Source: Actinomycetota bacterium
Lineage (GTDB): Bacteria; Actinomycetota; Acidimicrobiia; Acidimicrobiales; Ilumatobacteraceae
Reading direction: 5' to 3'
Assembly (NCBI GenBank): GCA_963169665.1
Contig: CAUJET010000147.1
Location: 1-64,000 of the forward strand
DNA length: 64,000 bases
This document shows positions 7,430 to 16,086 of this stretch, piece by piece. Under the pieces are notes generated by a model. It made no database searches, had not been told where the DNA came from, and saw only the letters and a list, made by a program, of their open reading frames with translations. Made by a program: the position numbers and the translations under genes. The first letter of the stretch is position 1. The number at the start of each line of letters is the position of its first letter.

Positions 7430-9101
7430 TGCCCCGGGCGTCGAGCTCGTTGGCGAGCGGCAGGGCGTACTTGCGGCTGATACCGAGGGCGTCACGCAGT
7501 TGCGACATCGTGATGCCATCGGGATGGTCGGCGAGCAGGACTGCAGCCGTCCGGGCCGCCGTGTCGATCGCGTCGGGATGGAACACGATGCCGTCGCGTT
7601 CGACCAGGAGTCCGCGCCGGATCAGCTCGCGCAACGTGGCGCGGTCGACGCCGGTGGGCTCCTCGGGGGCGGTGCCGCCGGCCCGGATCGCCGCGAGCAC
7701 CGGGTGATCCGCGAGTTCGTCCTTCGCGTCGGCGGGCAGGGCGTGGCCACCGTCGATGCGCACATCGGTGAACGTCGCCAGCACGGCTCGCTCGCGCTCG
7801 TCGAGCGATGCCACGTCGAGACCGAGCGGGCCGGCGGCGGCGATCCGCTCGTGCAGCGTCGTGTCGATCGCGGCCAGCGCGGCAGGTGCGACCACCCACC
7901 GGTCGAGGGTGGGGGCGACGCGGCGGCCGGTCCAGGCCTCGAGGTCGTCGACGGCCACCCAGCCGCGCTCGGCGACGATGGAGTCGACGGTGCCGCCGGG
8001 GCGGGCCTTCGAGGCGGGCAGAGCGGGCGACACGTCGAGGATCTCGCCGCCGCCGACGGTCTCGCCACGGCCCGACTCGCGCAGCACGTAGCGATCGCCG
8101 ACCATCAGTGGGAGCGGTCGTGACAGGTGCAAGCGCACGAGCCCGTGGTCGCCCGGCAGGATCGCATCCGGCCCGAGGATTCGCACCTTCACCGGCCACT
8201 CGCCGGAACCGACGTAGGCCACGTAGGCGCCCCGCCGCGACACCTCGTGGTCGAGCGCTTCGAGCACGTCGAGGCTGGCGTCGACCCGTCGGCTCGGGCG
8301 CCACTGGGTGCCGAGGACGAGTGCGTCGCCCCGTTCGATCTGCTGGTGCTCGACACCGGAGAGGTTGACGGCCACACGGTTGCCCGGGCCGATCGAGGTC
8401 TCGCTGCGGCCGTGTCGTTGGAGCGAGCGGACCCGGGCCTGGTGGCCGGCCGGTACGACGTCGACGCGCTGGTCGACCGACAGCGTGCCACCGGTGAGCG
8501 TGCCGGTGACGACGGTGCCGCTGCCCCTGGCTGCGAAGCTCCGGTCGACCCAGAGCCGCGGGCGGTCGTGGTCGGCGGCCGGTGCCGTGCGCTCGGCCAG
8601 CGAGACGAGCTCGCGACGCAGGTCGTCGAGCCCCTCGCCGGTGACGACGCTCACCGGCACGATCGGCGCATCTTCGAGGAACGTGCCGGCCAGGTGGTCG
8701 ATCACGTCGAGGGTCTGCAGTTCGAGCCACTCGTCGTCGACGAGGTCGCGCTTGGTGAGCACGACCAGCCCGGCTCGCTGGCCGAGCAGTTGGAGGATGC
8801 GCAGGTGTTCCTCGCTCTGTGGCTTCCAGCCCTCCGTGGCGGCGACGACGAACATGCAGGCGTCGACGCCGCCCACCCCGGCGAGCATGTTGCGGACGAA
8901 GCGGACATGGCCCGGCACGTCCACGAAGCTGAGGTCGACCGGGCCCGACGGGCCGTCGATCGTCGCGTGGGCGAAGCCGAGGTCGATCGTGAGTCCCCGC
9001 TGCTTCTCCTCGGCGAAGCGGTCGGGGTCGGTACCGGTGAGGGCGAGCACGAGCGAGGACTTGCCGTGGTCGACGTGACCGGCGGTGGCGATGACGCGCA
9101 T
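7377..9101 (-). CDS. selB: Selenocysteine-specific elongation factor SelB
   Basis: The 574-residue GTPase delivers selenocysteyl-tRNA to UGA codons. The sequence shows G1 GHVDHGKSS from residue 8, RGLTIDLG, DVPGH, and TKRD in the G4 position. Translation-factor beta-barrels follow, then C-terminal winged helices that bind the SECIS hairpin (HPDGITMSQLRDALG near the end). The ATG at 9101 lies 7 nt after the selA stop, so the two form an operon. SelB is distinguished from EF-Tu by the missing effector details and the winged-helix tail. No selenoprotein gene or tRNA-Sec was found in the window. Confidence 0.95.
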   Translation of the reverse strand: MRVIATAGHVDHGKSSLVLALTGTDPDRFAEEKQRGLTIDLGFAHATIDGPSGPVDLSFVDVPGHVRFVRNMLAGVGGVDACMFVVAATEGWKPQSEEHLRILQLLGQRAGLVVLTKRDLVDDEWLELQTLDVIDHLAGTFLEDAPIVPVSVVTGEGLDDLRRELVSLAERTAPAADHDRPRLWVDRSFAARGSGTVVTGTLTGGTLSVDQRVDVVPAGHQARVRSLQRHGRSETSIGPGNRVAVNLSGVEHQQIERGDALVLGTQWRPSRRVDASLDVLEALDHEVSRRGAYVAYVGSGEWPVKVRILGPDAILPGDHGLVRLHLSRPLPLMVGDRYVLRESGRGETVGGGEILDVSPALPASKARPGGTVDSIVAERGWVAVDDLEAWTGRRVAPTLDRWVVAPAALAAIDTTLHERIAAAGPLGLDVASLDERERAVLATFTDVRIDGGHALPADAKDELADHPVLAAIRAGGTAPEEPTGVDRATLRELIRRGLLVERDGIVFHPDAIDTAARTAAVLLADHPDGITMSQLRDALGISRKYALPLANELDARGITRRRGDLRIGGPRLPG

Positions 9102-9108
9102 GCGGCGA

Positions 9109-10428
9109 TCAGGCCGTCGCGGCGGTGCCGGCGAGGACGGCGACGAGGTGGTCGTCGTCGGCCGGGTCGACGGTGCGGAGGTCGAGGAAGGTGTGGCCGT
9201 CACGGGCTCGGGCAACGATCGGGGGGTCTGCCGCGCGCAGGACCGCGAGGCGGTCGCCAGTGAGCCGCACGCCGGCGGAGGGCATGGTGGCGCCGGGGGC
9301 GGAGCCGGCGCCGGGCAGTGCCTCGAGCGGCACGGCCGTCGCGCCCTCGACGCGTCCGGCGAGCGCCTCGGCGCGGGCCTGCAGCGCGGCGACCGGGGTG
9401 GCCACCATCCGCCAGAAGGGCACCTGCTCCGCGGCGCGCTTGTGCAGGTAGGCGAGCGCGGTGTCCTGGAGCGCCGCGAGTGTGAGCCCGCCAGGGCGCA
9501 GGGCGCGGGCGAGCGGGTGACGACCGCAGGTGGCCACCAGCGCGGCGTCGCCCGCGATGATGCCCGCCTGGGGACCACCGAGCAGCTTGTCGGCGCTGAA
9601 CGTCACGAGCGAGGCTCCGTCGGCGAGGCTCTGCACGGCGGCCGGCTCACCGGCGAGCCAGCTCGGCGGCGGGCCGTGCAGCCACGGACAGCCGGCGTCG
9701 ATCAGCCCGCTGCCGATGTCGGCCACCACCGGGACGCCGAGCGTGGCGAGCTGGGCGACCGGCGTCTCCTCGACGAAGCCCTCGACGCGGTAGTTGCTCG
9801 GGTGGACCTTCAGCACGAGCGCGACATCGGCGGCCGGACGTGACAGCGCCCGCCGGTAGTCGGCGAGGCGGGTGCGGTTGGTGGTGCCGACGTCGACGAG
9901 CACCGCACCCGACTGCTCCATCACCTCCGGCACGCGGAAGCTGCCGCCGATCTCGACGCTCTCGCCGCGGCTGACCAGCACCTGGCGACCGTGGGCGAGC
10001 GCGGCGGTCACCAGCAGCACGGCGGCGGCGTTGTTGTTCACGATCATCGCCGCCTCGGCACCGCAGAGTCGGGCGAACAGCTGCCCGACGGCTCGCTGGC
10101 GCGACCCGCGTTCGCCGGAGGCCAGGTCGAACTCGACGTTGACCGCACGGGCCGGCTGCGCGAACGCGACGGGAGCGCGGCCGAGGTTGGTGTGCAGCAG
10201 CACGCCGGTGGCGTTGACCACCGGGGTCAGCAGGGTGCGACGGAAGGCGTTCGCCCGCGCCGGAGCGCCGTCGACGTCGTCGGCGGCGATGGCGTCACGG
10301 GCGATGTCGACGCAGACCGCATGCGGCAGCCCGCTGGACGCGAGCGAACGGGCGAGTGCGTCCACGCTCGGCGGTCGGGCGGACCGCGTCGCGGTGGACG
10401 GGTCGGGGGTCGTCGAGGGACGCGGCAT
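9109..10428 (-). CDS. selA: L-seryl-tRNA(Sec) selenium transferase SelA
   Basis: This PLP enzyme converts seryl-tRNA(Sec) to selenocysteyl-tRNA(Sec) using selenophosphate. The 439-residue product shows the SelA signature NATGVLLHTNLGRAP (from about residue 72) and the Schiff-base Lys281 in FSADKLLGG. The ATG at 10428 is chosen because family homology needs only a short N-terminus, and a minus-strand TACGCT 8 nt upstream suggests a leaderless mRNA. It heads the selA-selB operon and diverges from dut with 27 bp between start codons. selD and the tRNA-Sec gene are not in the window. Confidence 0.95.
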   Translation of the reverse strand: MPRPSTTPDPSTATRSARPPSVDALARSLASSGLPHAVCVDIARDAIAADDVDGAPARANAFRRTLLTPVVNATGVLLHTNLGRAPVAFAQPARAVNVEFDLASGERGSRQRAVGQLFARLCGAEAAMIVNNNAAAVLLVTAALAHGRQVLVSRGESVEIGGSFRVPEVMEQSGAVLVDVGTTNRTRLADYRRALSRPAADVALVLKVHPSNYRVEGFVEETPVAQLATLGVPVVADIGSGLIDAGCPWLHGPPPSWLAGEPAAVQSLADGASLVTFSADKLLGGPQAGIIAGDAALVATCGRHPLARALRPGGLTLAALQDTALAYLHKRAAEQVPFWRMVATPVAALQARAEALAGRVEGATAVPLEALPGAGSAPGATMPSAGVRLTGDRLAVLRAADPPIVARARDGHTFLDLRTVDPADDDHLVAVLAGTAATA

Positions 10429-10433
10429 CGCCT

Positions 10434-10449
10434 CGGAGCGTAGGCTCCG
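10434..10449. promoter_or_regulatory. Bidirectional promoter core between selA and dut
   Basis: The inverted repeat CGGAGC-GTAG-GCTCCG spans the centre of the 27-bp gap. A plus-strand -10 (TAGGCT, 10441-10446) lies 9 nt before the dut ATG. A minus-strand -10 (TACGCT, 10442 down to 10437) lies 8 nt before the selA ATG. The two hexamers share the TA pair at 10441-10442. Confidence 0.5.
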
Positions 10450-10455
10450 CAGGCG

Positions 10456-10893
10456 ATGTTGTCCGTGCCGATCGTCCAGCTCGATCCCGAGCTCCCGTTG
10501 CCCAGCTACGCCCATCCGGGCGACGCCGGGCTCGACCTGCGGGCGCGCGAGGACGCGGTGGTCCGCGCGGCCGGCGGTCGCGCGCTCGTCCCCACCGGCA
10601 TCTCGATCGCGATCCCAGCCGGCTGGGCAGGCTTCGTGCTGCCGCGCAGCGGGCTCGCGTTGAAGCACGGCATCGGCGTGGTGAACTCGCCCGGCCTCAT
10701 CGATTCGGCCTACCGCGGCGAGATCAAGGTGATCCTCTTGAACACCGACCCCGTCGACGACTTCCAGGTGCTGCGCGGCGAGCGGATCGCGCAGCTCGTG
10801 CTGCAACGGGTGGAGGAGGTCGTGTGGGACGTCGTCGACTCACTCGACGGCGACGACCGGGGCGGCGGGTTCGGGCACAGCGGTCGGCACTGA
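10456..10893 (+). CDS. dut: Deoxyuridine 5'-triphosphate nucleotidohydrolase (dUTPase)
   Basis: The 145-residue trimeric-type dUTPase hydrolyses dUTP to dUMP and pyrophosphate, keeping uracil out of DNA and feeding dTMP synthesis. All five motifs are visible in order: HPGDAGLDL, PRSGLA, GLIDSAYRGEI, GERIAQLVLQ and the C-terminal RGGGFGHSG P-loop-like motif. The ATG at 10456 has no strong Shine-Dalgarno but follows a TAGGCT hexamer by 9 nt. Its stop overlaps the start of the ankyrin gene (TGATG), so the two are coupled. Confidence 0.96.
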   Translation: MLSVPIVQLDPELPLPSYAHPGDAGLDLRAREDAVVRAAGGRALVPTGISIAIPAGWAGFVLPRSGLALKHGIGVVNSPGLIDSAYRGEIKVILLNTDPVDDFQVLRGERIAQLVLQRVEEVVWDVVDSLDGDDRGGGFGHSGRH

Positions 10894-11627
10894 TGCTGCC
10901 GGCCGACGATCCGGTCGTGCAGACGTTCACCGACGTCGTGCACCGTGGTGATGTCGATGCCCTCGTGGCGCTGCTCGCCGCGTACCCGACGTTGGCGACG
11001 GAGCGTTTCGGAGACGAGCACGTGTCACGTGCGACGCTGCATGTCGCGACCGACTGGCCGGGCCACTTCCCTCGGGTCGCCGAGACGATCGCCGTGCTGG
11101 CCACCGCTGGCGCCGATGTCGACGCCCGTTTCGCCGGTCCACACCGAGAGACGCCGCTGCACTGGGCGGCCAGCAGCGACGACGTCGCCGCGATCGACGC
11201 ACTCGTGGCCGCCGGAGCCGATCTCGAGGCCGACGGCGGCGTGCTCACGGGCGGGCCGCCGCTCGACGACGCCATCGTGTTCTCCCAGTACGCGGCAGCG
11301 CACCGACTCGTCGCGCATGGTGCCCGGACGACCTTCTGGCACGCCGCCCCGCTCGGCGACGTGGCCCTCGTGCGGTCGGCGCTGGCGTCGCGTCCGGCGG
11401 ACGGGATCGATGCGGACGGGATCGACGCGGCGGAGATCACCAACGCCGCCTGGCACGCGGCGCGGGCTGGTCGGCTGTCGACCCTGGAGCTGTTGGTCGA
11501 CGCCGGTGCCGACCTCACGGCGGTGCTGTGGATGGACCAGACGATCCTCGACGCCGGCGTGGTCGGTGGCGACGACACGGTGGTGCGGTTCCTCCGCGGC
11601 CGCGGAGCCCGCTCGAACACCACCTGA
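10893..11627 (+). CDS. Ankyrin-repeat protein
   Basis: The 244-residue protein is built of ankyrin-like repeats. The clearest are the TPLHWAASSDDVAAIDALVAAGAD unit near residue 90 and a later one ending in LLVDAGADL; flanking repeats are weaker. No signal peptide or membrane helix is present, so a cytoplasmic protein-binding role is likely. Translation is coupled to dut by the TGATG overlap, though no functional link is known. The ATG at 10893 is supported by this overlap and by the repeats beginning soon after. Confidence 0.8.
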   Translation: MLPADDPVVQTFTDVVHRGDVDALVALLAAYPTLATERFGDEHVSRATLHVATDWPGHFPRVAETIAVLATAGADVDARFAGPHRETPLHWAASSDDVAAIDALVAAGADLEADGGVLTGGPPLDDAIVFSQYAAAHRLVAHGARTTFWHAAPLGDVALVRSALASRPADGIDADGIDAAEITNAAWHAARAGRLSTLELLVDAGADLTAVLWMDQTILDAGVVGGDDTVVRFLRGRGARSNTT

Positions 11628-11758
11628 GCGGCGTGCCCGCCCGGGGCACCGGTGGGTGGAGGACCGGTGGAGGGAGGTCTGCCTAGTGTGGTCGTCGGCA
11701 CACGTGGCACCCGGTGCCGATTCGTGCAGGACAGTTCGTGCAGGACAGGAGGTGGAGG

Positions 11759-12226
11759 ATGCCGAACACGAAGGCCGCCGGTGCGTGGCTCGTGACGGCG
11801 CTGGTCGGCCTCATCGGCCTCGGCGCCTGCACCGGAGGCGACGAGGAGGGTGGCGATTCGGCCGCGTCCGCCGACTTCTGCACGAACGTCGAGAACTTCG
11901 AGGCGTTGCAGGCCGAGGGTGACGCGCTCTTCGAGGCCACCGACGACGTCCCGGTGGAGCGATTGCGCGACGTGTTCACGCGGTTTCGCGATGCCGTCGA
12001 CGCCCTGCTGGACACCGCGCCGGAGGCGGTCGCAGCCGACGCCGAGTTGGTCGGCACCACCACCGATGCGCTGATCGACGCGTACGAGCGGGCGGACTTC
12101 GACTTCGCGGTGCTGGCCACCGACCCGCAGTACGCCGAGGTGCTCGCCGGGCTCGACGACGACCAGATCACCGAGGCGAACGACCGGTTGGCGGTGTACT
12201 TCCGCGAGGAGTGCGGCACCACCTGA
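11759..12226 (+). CDS. Small secreted lipoprotein, function unknown
   Basis: The 155-residue product has a short signal sequence ending in a lipobox (LGAC) near residue 24, followed by a Gly/Asp/Glu-rich linker. The mature region is acidic and helical, with two further Cys near its ends (FCTNV and EECGT) that could form a disulfide. The ATG at 11759 is preceded by GGAGGTGGAGG. The gene stands alone and converges on the AAC(3)-fold gene 8 bp away. No family recognised. Confidence 0.7.
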   Translation: MPNTKAAGAWLVTALVGLIGLGACTGGDEEGGDSAASADFCTNVENFEALQAEGDALFEATDDVPVERLRDVFTRFRDAVDALLDTAPEAVAADAELVGTTTDALIDAYERADFDFAVLATDPQYAEVLAGLDDDQITEANDRLAVYFREECGTT

Positions 12227-12234
12227 CGCCGTGG

Positions 12235-13071
12235 TCAATCGGTGGCGGATTCCAGCGAGCCGGGGCGGTGGTGGGTGAACCAGTCGGCGGCGAAGTCGAC
12301 GAGCGCCCGCTGCGACATCGCCAGCGACGTCGCAGCGCCCACGCGGCCTGATCGCACGCCGCCGGTCGCGGCGAACGCCGAGCCGACCGCTGCGAAGTCG
12401 TCGGTGTCGCCGTCGAGTTCGTCGAAGGTCACCCATCGCCGTTCGCCGTCGACGAGCACCGGCGCGGCCTGGGCGGTCCGCGCCTTGCCCGTCCAGTCGG
12501 CACGGTGTTCTGCGAGGTGGAGCGAGGTGTTGTTCGCGTGGCCGACGCCGAGCAGCACGACGGTGGCGTCGAGGTCGTGCAGCCGGGCGAGCGGTGATCG
12601 TTCGCCGAACCCGTCGTCCAGGGCGTGGTCGGCGACGATCCGGTCGGCCGCAGGGCCGAACGCGAGGTGCGACACCATCGGGTGCGAACTCCGGCGCACG
12701 CCGGGCACCCGGTGGAAGGTCTCGACGATCGCTCCCATCTGCCGGGTGGGGGTGAGGTGCGGGTCGAAGGCCGGCATGTGCTCGCGCATCGTCTCCCACC
12801 ACGACGAGGGCACCGGTGGGTGCTGCCACAGCGCAGGGTCGGACCAGTCGCTGCTGTGTCCCGGCATCGTGAGCGTGCCGGTGGGGCTGACGGCGTCGAG
12901 CAGTGCCTCCACCACCGCCTGAGGGCCGCCGACGACATAGCCGAGCGCCGACATCGACGAGTGCACCACCAGCACGTCGCCGGACGAGACGCCGAGGGTG
13001 CGGAGGTCGGCGGTGATCGAGGTGCGCGTGGCCGGCCGGTCGGTGGCCTCGATGACGTCGCGCTCGCTCAT
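12235..13071 (-). CDS. AAC(3)-family (antibiotic_NAT fold) N-acetyltransferase
   Basis: The 278-residue protein shows the family's N-terminal VVHSSMSALG segment, TLTMPGHSSDWSDP, and the conserved SSHPMVSHLAFGP and HANNTSLHLAEHRA blocks that form the acetyl-CoA and aminoglycoside sites in characterised AAC(3) enzymes. It could acetylate an aminoglycoside or an unrelated amine. Many environmental actinobacteria carry such genes without a known resistance role, and no resistance genes or mobile elements are adjacent. The ATG at 13071 is chosen because homology begins there. The 49-bp gap to the next gene shows nothing notable. Confidence 0.88.
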   Translation of the reverse strand: MSERDVIEATDRPATRTSITADLRTLGVSSGDVLVVHSSMSALGYVVGGPQAVVEALLDAVSPTGTLTMPGHSSDWSDPALWQHPPVPSSWWETMREHMPAFDPHLTPTRQMGAIVETFHRVPGVRRSSHPMVSHLAFGPAADRIVADHALDDGFGERSPLARLHDLDATVVLLGVGHANNTSLHLAEHRADWTGKARTAQAAPVLVDGERRWVTFDELDGDTDDFAAVGSAFAATGGVRSGRVGAATSLAMSQRALVDFAADWFTHHRPGSLESATD

Positions 13072-13120
13072 CGGTGTGCGACCCCGTCCTGCAGCCCAGC
13101 GCTCGACGTCACGGTGGCCG

Positions 13121-13843
13121 TCACTTCCAGGCGAAGACCGGTTGTTCGAACTCGTCGACACGCTCGTGGAGCCGGCCCTCGATGCCGACCCAGCGGAACT
13201 GCACGAGCACGGCGCCGGTGGGCGCGTGGATGAGGTCGCCACCGAGGGGCACCTGCACGACCGGTCGGTCGCTCTCCGGGATCGTCACGAACCGGGGGGA
13301 GTCGTCGCGGCACAGTTCGTGGAGCCCGATCCGGTAGGCGTGGGCGACCTCGTCGGGGTTCGGAGCGAGCTCGAGGCCGGCGCCGCCCCAGACGACCACC
13401 GGGGTCATGATGTAGCCGGATCGGGTGGCGTAGTCGTCGAGGATGCCGAGCACGGCGTCCTCCCCGAGGCGCACGCCCAACTCTTCGTCCAGTTCGCGCA
13501 GCGCCGTCTCCACCGGTGTCTCACCCGGGTCGACGCGTCCACCCGGCAGGGCCCACTGTCCCCCGTGGCGATTCATGCGCGACGCACGACGACAGAGCAG
13601 GAACGCCGCCCCACCCGACACGCCTTGCATCCGCCCGTCGAGGCCGGAGATGTCGCCCGGGATCACCGACAGGTCGTCGGCGGTGACCTCCATCGGGTCC
13701 TCGGCCCCGTCGTCGGGATGGCTGTCCACCACCACGATCGCGACGGCGGCGCGCTTGCGGTCGTCGGGTGCGATCGTTCGCACCGAGTGCTCGGCGAGAT
13801 GGCGCCGCATCCGCTCGCGGAGGTCGTCGTCGAGCGGGATCAC
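13121..13843 (-). CDS. Nudix hydrolase
   Basis: The 240-residue protein carries a complete Nudix box, G-RVDPG-E-TPVETAL-RELDEELGV, near residue 120, so it should hydrolyse a nucleoside diphosphate linked to another moiety using Mg2+. The layout, with about 80 residues before the box and a long region after it, resembles CoA pyrophosphatase-like members. The GTG start at 13843 overlaps the stop of the upstream YibE/F gene by 4 bp (GTGA), so the genes are translationally coupled. Substrate is not predictable. Confidence 0.87.
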   Translation of the reverse strand: MIPLDDDLRERMRRHLAEHSVRTIAPDDRKRAAVAIVVVDSHPDDGAEDPMEVTADDLSVIPGDISGLDGRMQGVSGGAAFLLCRRASRMNRHGGQWALPGGRVDPGETPVETALRELDEELGVRLGEDAVLGILDDYATRSGYIMTPVVVWGGAGLELAPNPDEVAHAYRIGLHELCRDDSPRFVTIPESDRPVVQVPLGGDLIHAPTGAVLVQFRWVGIEGRLHERVDEFEQPVFAWK

Positions 13844-15075
13844 GCCTGGCTCCCGGACTCGTCGCCCGAGGGGCCAACGGGGTGGTCGTGATCGGCGTGG
13901 TCGGGGCGCAGCACCTGTGCAGCCAACCACGTCGAGATCGGCACGGCCGACACGAGACCGATCGACCCGACGAGCGATCGCACCACCTCGATCGCGACGA
14001 GTTCGCGCGTGGCGATCGAACCGACCGACTGGCCGGCCTCGCTGAACAGCAGCAGGAGCGGCAGCGCGGCGCCGGCGTAGGCGAGGAACAGGGTGTTGAC
14101 GGTGGACGAGATGTGGTCGCGGCCGATGCGCAACGCACTGCGGTAGAGGTCGATCGACGGCAGGTTCGGTTGCGCCGCCCGCAGCTCGGCGACGGCGGAC
14201 ACCTGGGTGACGGTCACGTCGTCGAGCACACCGAGCGAGCCGATCACGATGCCGGCGAGCAGGATGCCGCGCGGGTCGATCGGCACCTGCAGCGCGTCGA
14301 GCATCTGGGTGCTGTCGTCGGTGTAGCCGGTGAAGTTCGCCAGCCGCACGAAGATCCACGACAGCACGCCCGTGATGACGAGCGCGGCGAATGTCGACAG
14401 CAGCGCCACCGTCGTCATCGCGTTCACCCCGTGGGCGAGGTACAGCGCGATGAACGCGATCACCGACGACGCGACGAGCGCGACGAGCACGGCCTGGTTG
14501 CCGTCGAGCAGCGACGGCAGCAGGAACACCACGATGACGGCCAGGCTCACGGCGAGTCCGGCGAGTGCACCGGCGCCACGCCATCGACCGAGCACGACGA
14601 TGGCGACCACGAACAGCAGCAACAGCAGCAGCATCGGGGTGGATCGCTCGTACTCGTAGAACGAGTAGTTCGTGGTGCCGTCGATCGCCGTGGACGCGAG
14701 CACCTGTACGTCGTCGCCGGCCGCGAGCCGCTTACCGGCCACCGAGGTGGGTTCCTCGAAGGTGAAGACCTCGCCGGCCGTCTCGCCCTCGGTGATGCTG
14801 AGCGTGGCGAGCGAGCACTCGATCGTGGCGTCGTACGAGCAGGGCTGCACCGCGGTCGACTGGACGCGTGCGGCGATCGGGTCGGCGTCGAGGAGAGCGG
14901 GGTCGCGCGAGGTGCGCTCGCCCGACGGCCACAGCAGCACGAGCCCGGCGAGCGTGAGCACGCCGCACGCGATGACGACGTACCGCAGGATCCGTTCGAT
15001 GGGGGCGGCGACGAGTCCGTCGGGAGCCTGGTGTGAGTGGTGTGCGTGATGACCGTGCTGGTGCGAGCCGCCCAC
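13840..15075 (-). CDS. YibE/F-like multi-pass membrane protein with His-rich ends
   Basis: The 411-residue protein has one N-terminal helix, a periplasm-side domain of about 100 residues, then seven or so closely spaced helices as in the YibE/F family. Both cytoplasmic ends are histidine-rich (GGSHQHGHHAHHSHQ at the start and PDHADHDHP at the end), suggesting metal binding or regulation by metal. The family's function is not established; transport has been proposed. It sits 9 bp after the flavoprotein gene and overlaps the Nudix gene. Confidence 0.8.
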   Translation of the reverse strand: MGGSHQHGHHAHHSHQAPDGLVAAPIERILRYVVIACGVLTLAGLVLLWPSGERTSRDPALLDADPIAARVQSTAVQPCSYDATIECSLATLSITEGETAGEVFTFEEPTSVAGKRLAAGDDVQVLASTAIDGTTNYSFYEYERSTPMLLLLLLFVVAIVVLGRWRGAGALAGLAVSLAVIVVFLLPSLLDGNQAVLVALVASSVIAFIALYLAHGVNAMTTVALLSTFAALVITGVLSWIFVRLANFTGYTDDSTQMLDALQVPIDPRGILLAGIVIGSLGVLDDVTVTQVSAVAELRAAQPNLPSIDLYRSALRIGRDHISSTVNTLFLAYAGAALPLLLLFSEAGQSVGSIATRELVAIEVVRSLVGSIGLVSAVPISTWLAAQVLRPDHADHDHPVGPSGDESGSQA

Positions 15076-15084
15076 GGGTGCTCC

Positions 15085-16086
15085 TCAGACGGCGGCCGCG
15101 ACGGCGGCCGCGGCCGAGATGCCGCTCAGCGCGGCCCCCTCCACGCGAGGGCCGGCGAAGGCATCGCCCGCGACGGCGAGGCTCGGCAGGTCGTCGGGGC
15201 TCCAGTGGGCGTCGGGCCAGATGCGTCGCGGCGTGGCGAACCGCCACCGCTTGAGCTGGCTCTCGACGATGACCGCGTCGCCGAGGTACGGCCGGGCGAG
15301 TTCGACCAGGGCGTCGTGCGCGGTGACCGGGTCGTCCTCCCAGTGCTGCTCGCTCCACTCGGGGTTGGCGTGCACGGTGACGGCCGGGAGCAAGCTGATG
15401 CCCTTGGCGTGGTTGTCGGCGACGAAGGTGAACGACGGATCGATCTGCACGCCGCCGGGTGCCGGCACGGCGCTCGGCCGGTCGAGCACCGCGAGCAGCG
15501 AGAGCGTGCGGTCGTAGTCGGTGCGCCACAGCACCTCGGGCATCGCGACCTCGGCCGACACGAGCAGCGAGAAGGTCTGCGGCAGCGGGCAGGTGACGAT
15601 GAGCGCGTCGGCGTGGTGGATCGAGTTGTCGTCGAGCTTCACCTCCCACGGGTGCGGGCCGTCGCCGCGGTGCAGCGAGAACACGAGCGAGTCGCAGCGC
15701 ACGTCGAGGTCGCGGGCGAGGTGCTTCGCGAGCGCGTTCATCCCGCCGTGGACGGCGTAGCGGGGGTGGCCGTCGCCTCCGCCATCGCCCGCCTGGTTGC
15801 CGTGGCCGTCGGTGAACCCGCGGCACCACTCGAACACGACGCCGGCGTCGACCCACTCGCGCACATGGGTGCCGAAGGCCTCGGACCGCACGGTGAAGAA
15901 CTGTGCGCCGTGATCGAGCCGGGCGTCGCCGATGCGGCGGGTGGCGAGTCGCCCGCCCGGGGAACGGCCCTTGTCGAACACGACGACGTCGAGGCCGCGG
16001 GCGCGCAGGTCGCGAGCGGCCATGAGCCCGGCCAGGCCGGCACCGACGATCGCCACCCGGCGGGGCGGACGGGACGGTGTCGTCAT
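15085..16086 (-). CDS. FAD-dependent NAD(P)-binding oxidoreductase, renalase-like
   Basis: The 333-residue protein begins with a dinucleotide-binding motif (VAIVGAGLAGL), then DKGRSPGGRLATRR and LDHGAQFF, a combination typical of renalase-like flavoproteins. The C-terminal LAVAGDAFAGPRVEGA segment closes the FAD site. It would oxidise an amine or reduced nicotinamide derivative; the substrate is unknown. The ATG at 16086 overlaps the upstream hydrolase stop (ATGA). It is the last of four coupled genes (epimerase, acyltransferase-like, hydrolase, this one). Confidence 0.85.
   Translation of the reverse strand: MTTPSRPPRRVAIVGAGLAGLMAARDLRARGLDVVVFDKGRSPGGRLATRRIGDARLDHGAQFFTVRSEAFGTHVREWVDAGVVFEWCRGFTDGHGNQAGDGGGDGHPRYAVHGGMNALAKHLARDLDVRCDSLVFSLHRGDGPHPWEVKLDDNSIHHADALIVTCPLPQTFSLLVSAEVAMPEVLWRTDYDRTLSLLAVLDRPSAVPAPGGVQIDPSFTFVADNHAKGISLLPAVTVHANPEWSEQHWEDDPVTAHDALVELARPYLGDAVIVESQLKRWRFATPRRIWPDAHWSPDDLPSLAVAGDAFAGPRVEGAALSGISAAAAVAAAV

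Noticed and set aside
7377..10455. tRNA-Sec (selC) near selA-selB
   Set aside because: I looked for a CTTCAAA-type anticodon loop (TCA) with a long acceptor arm on both strands in the window and found only coding matches.
12235..13071. AAC(3)-like gene as an antibiotic resistance determinant
   Set aside because: The family is broad, there is no mobile context, and aminoglycoside resistance cannot be claimed from sequence alone; annotated only as an N-acetyltransferase-family protein.
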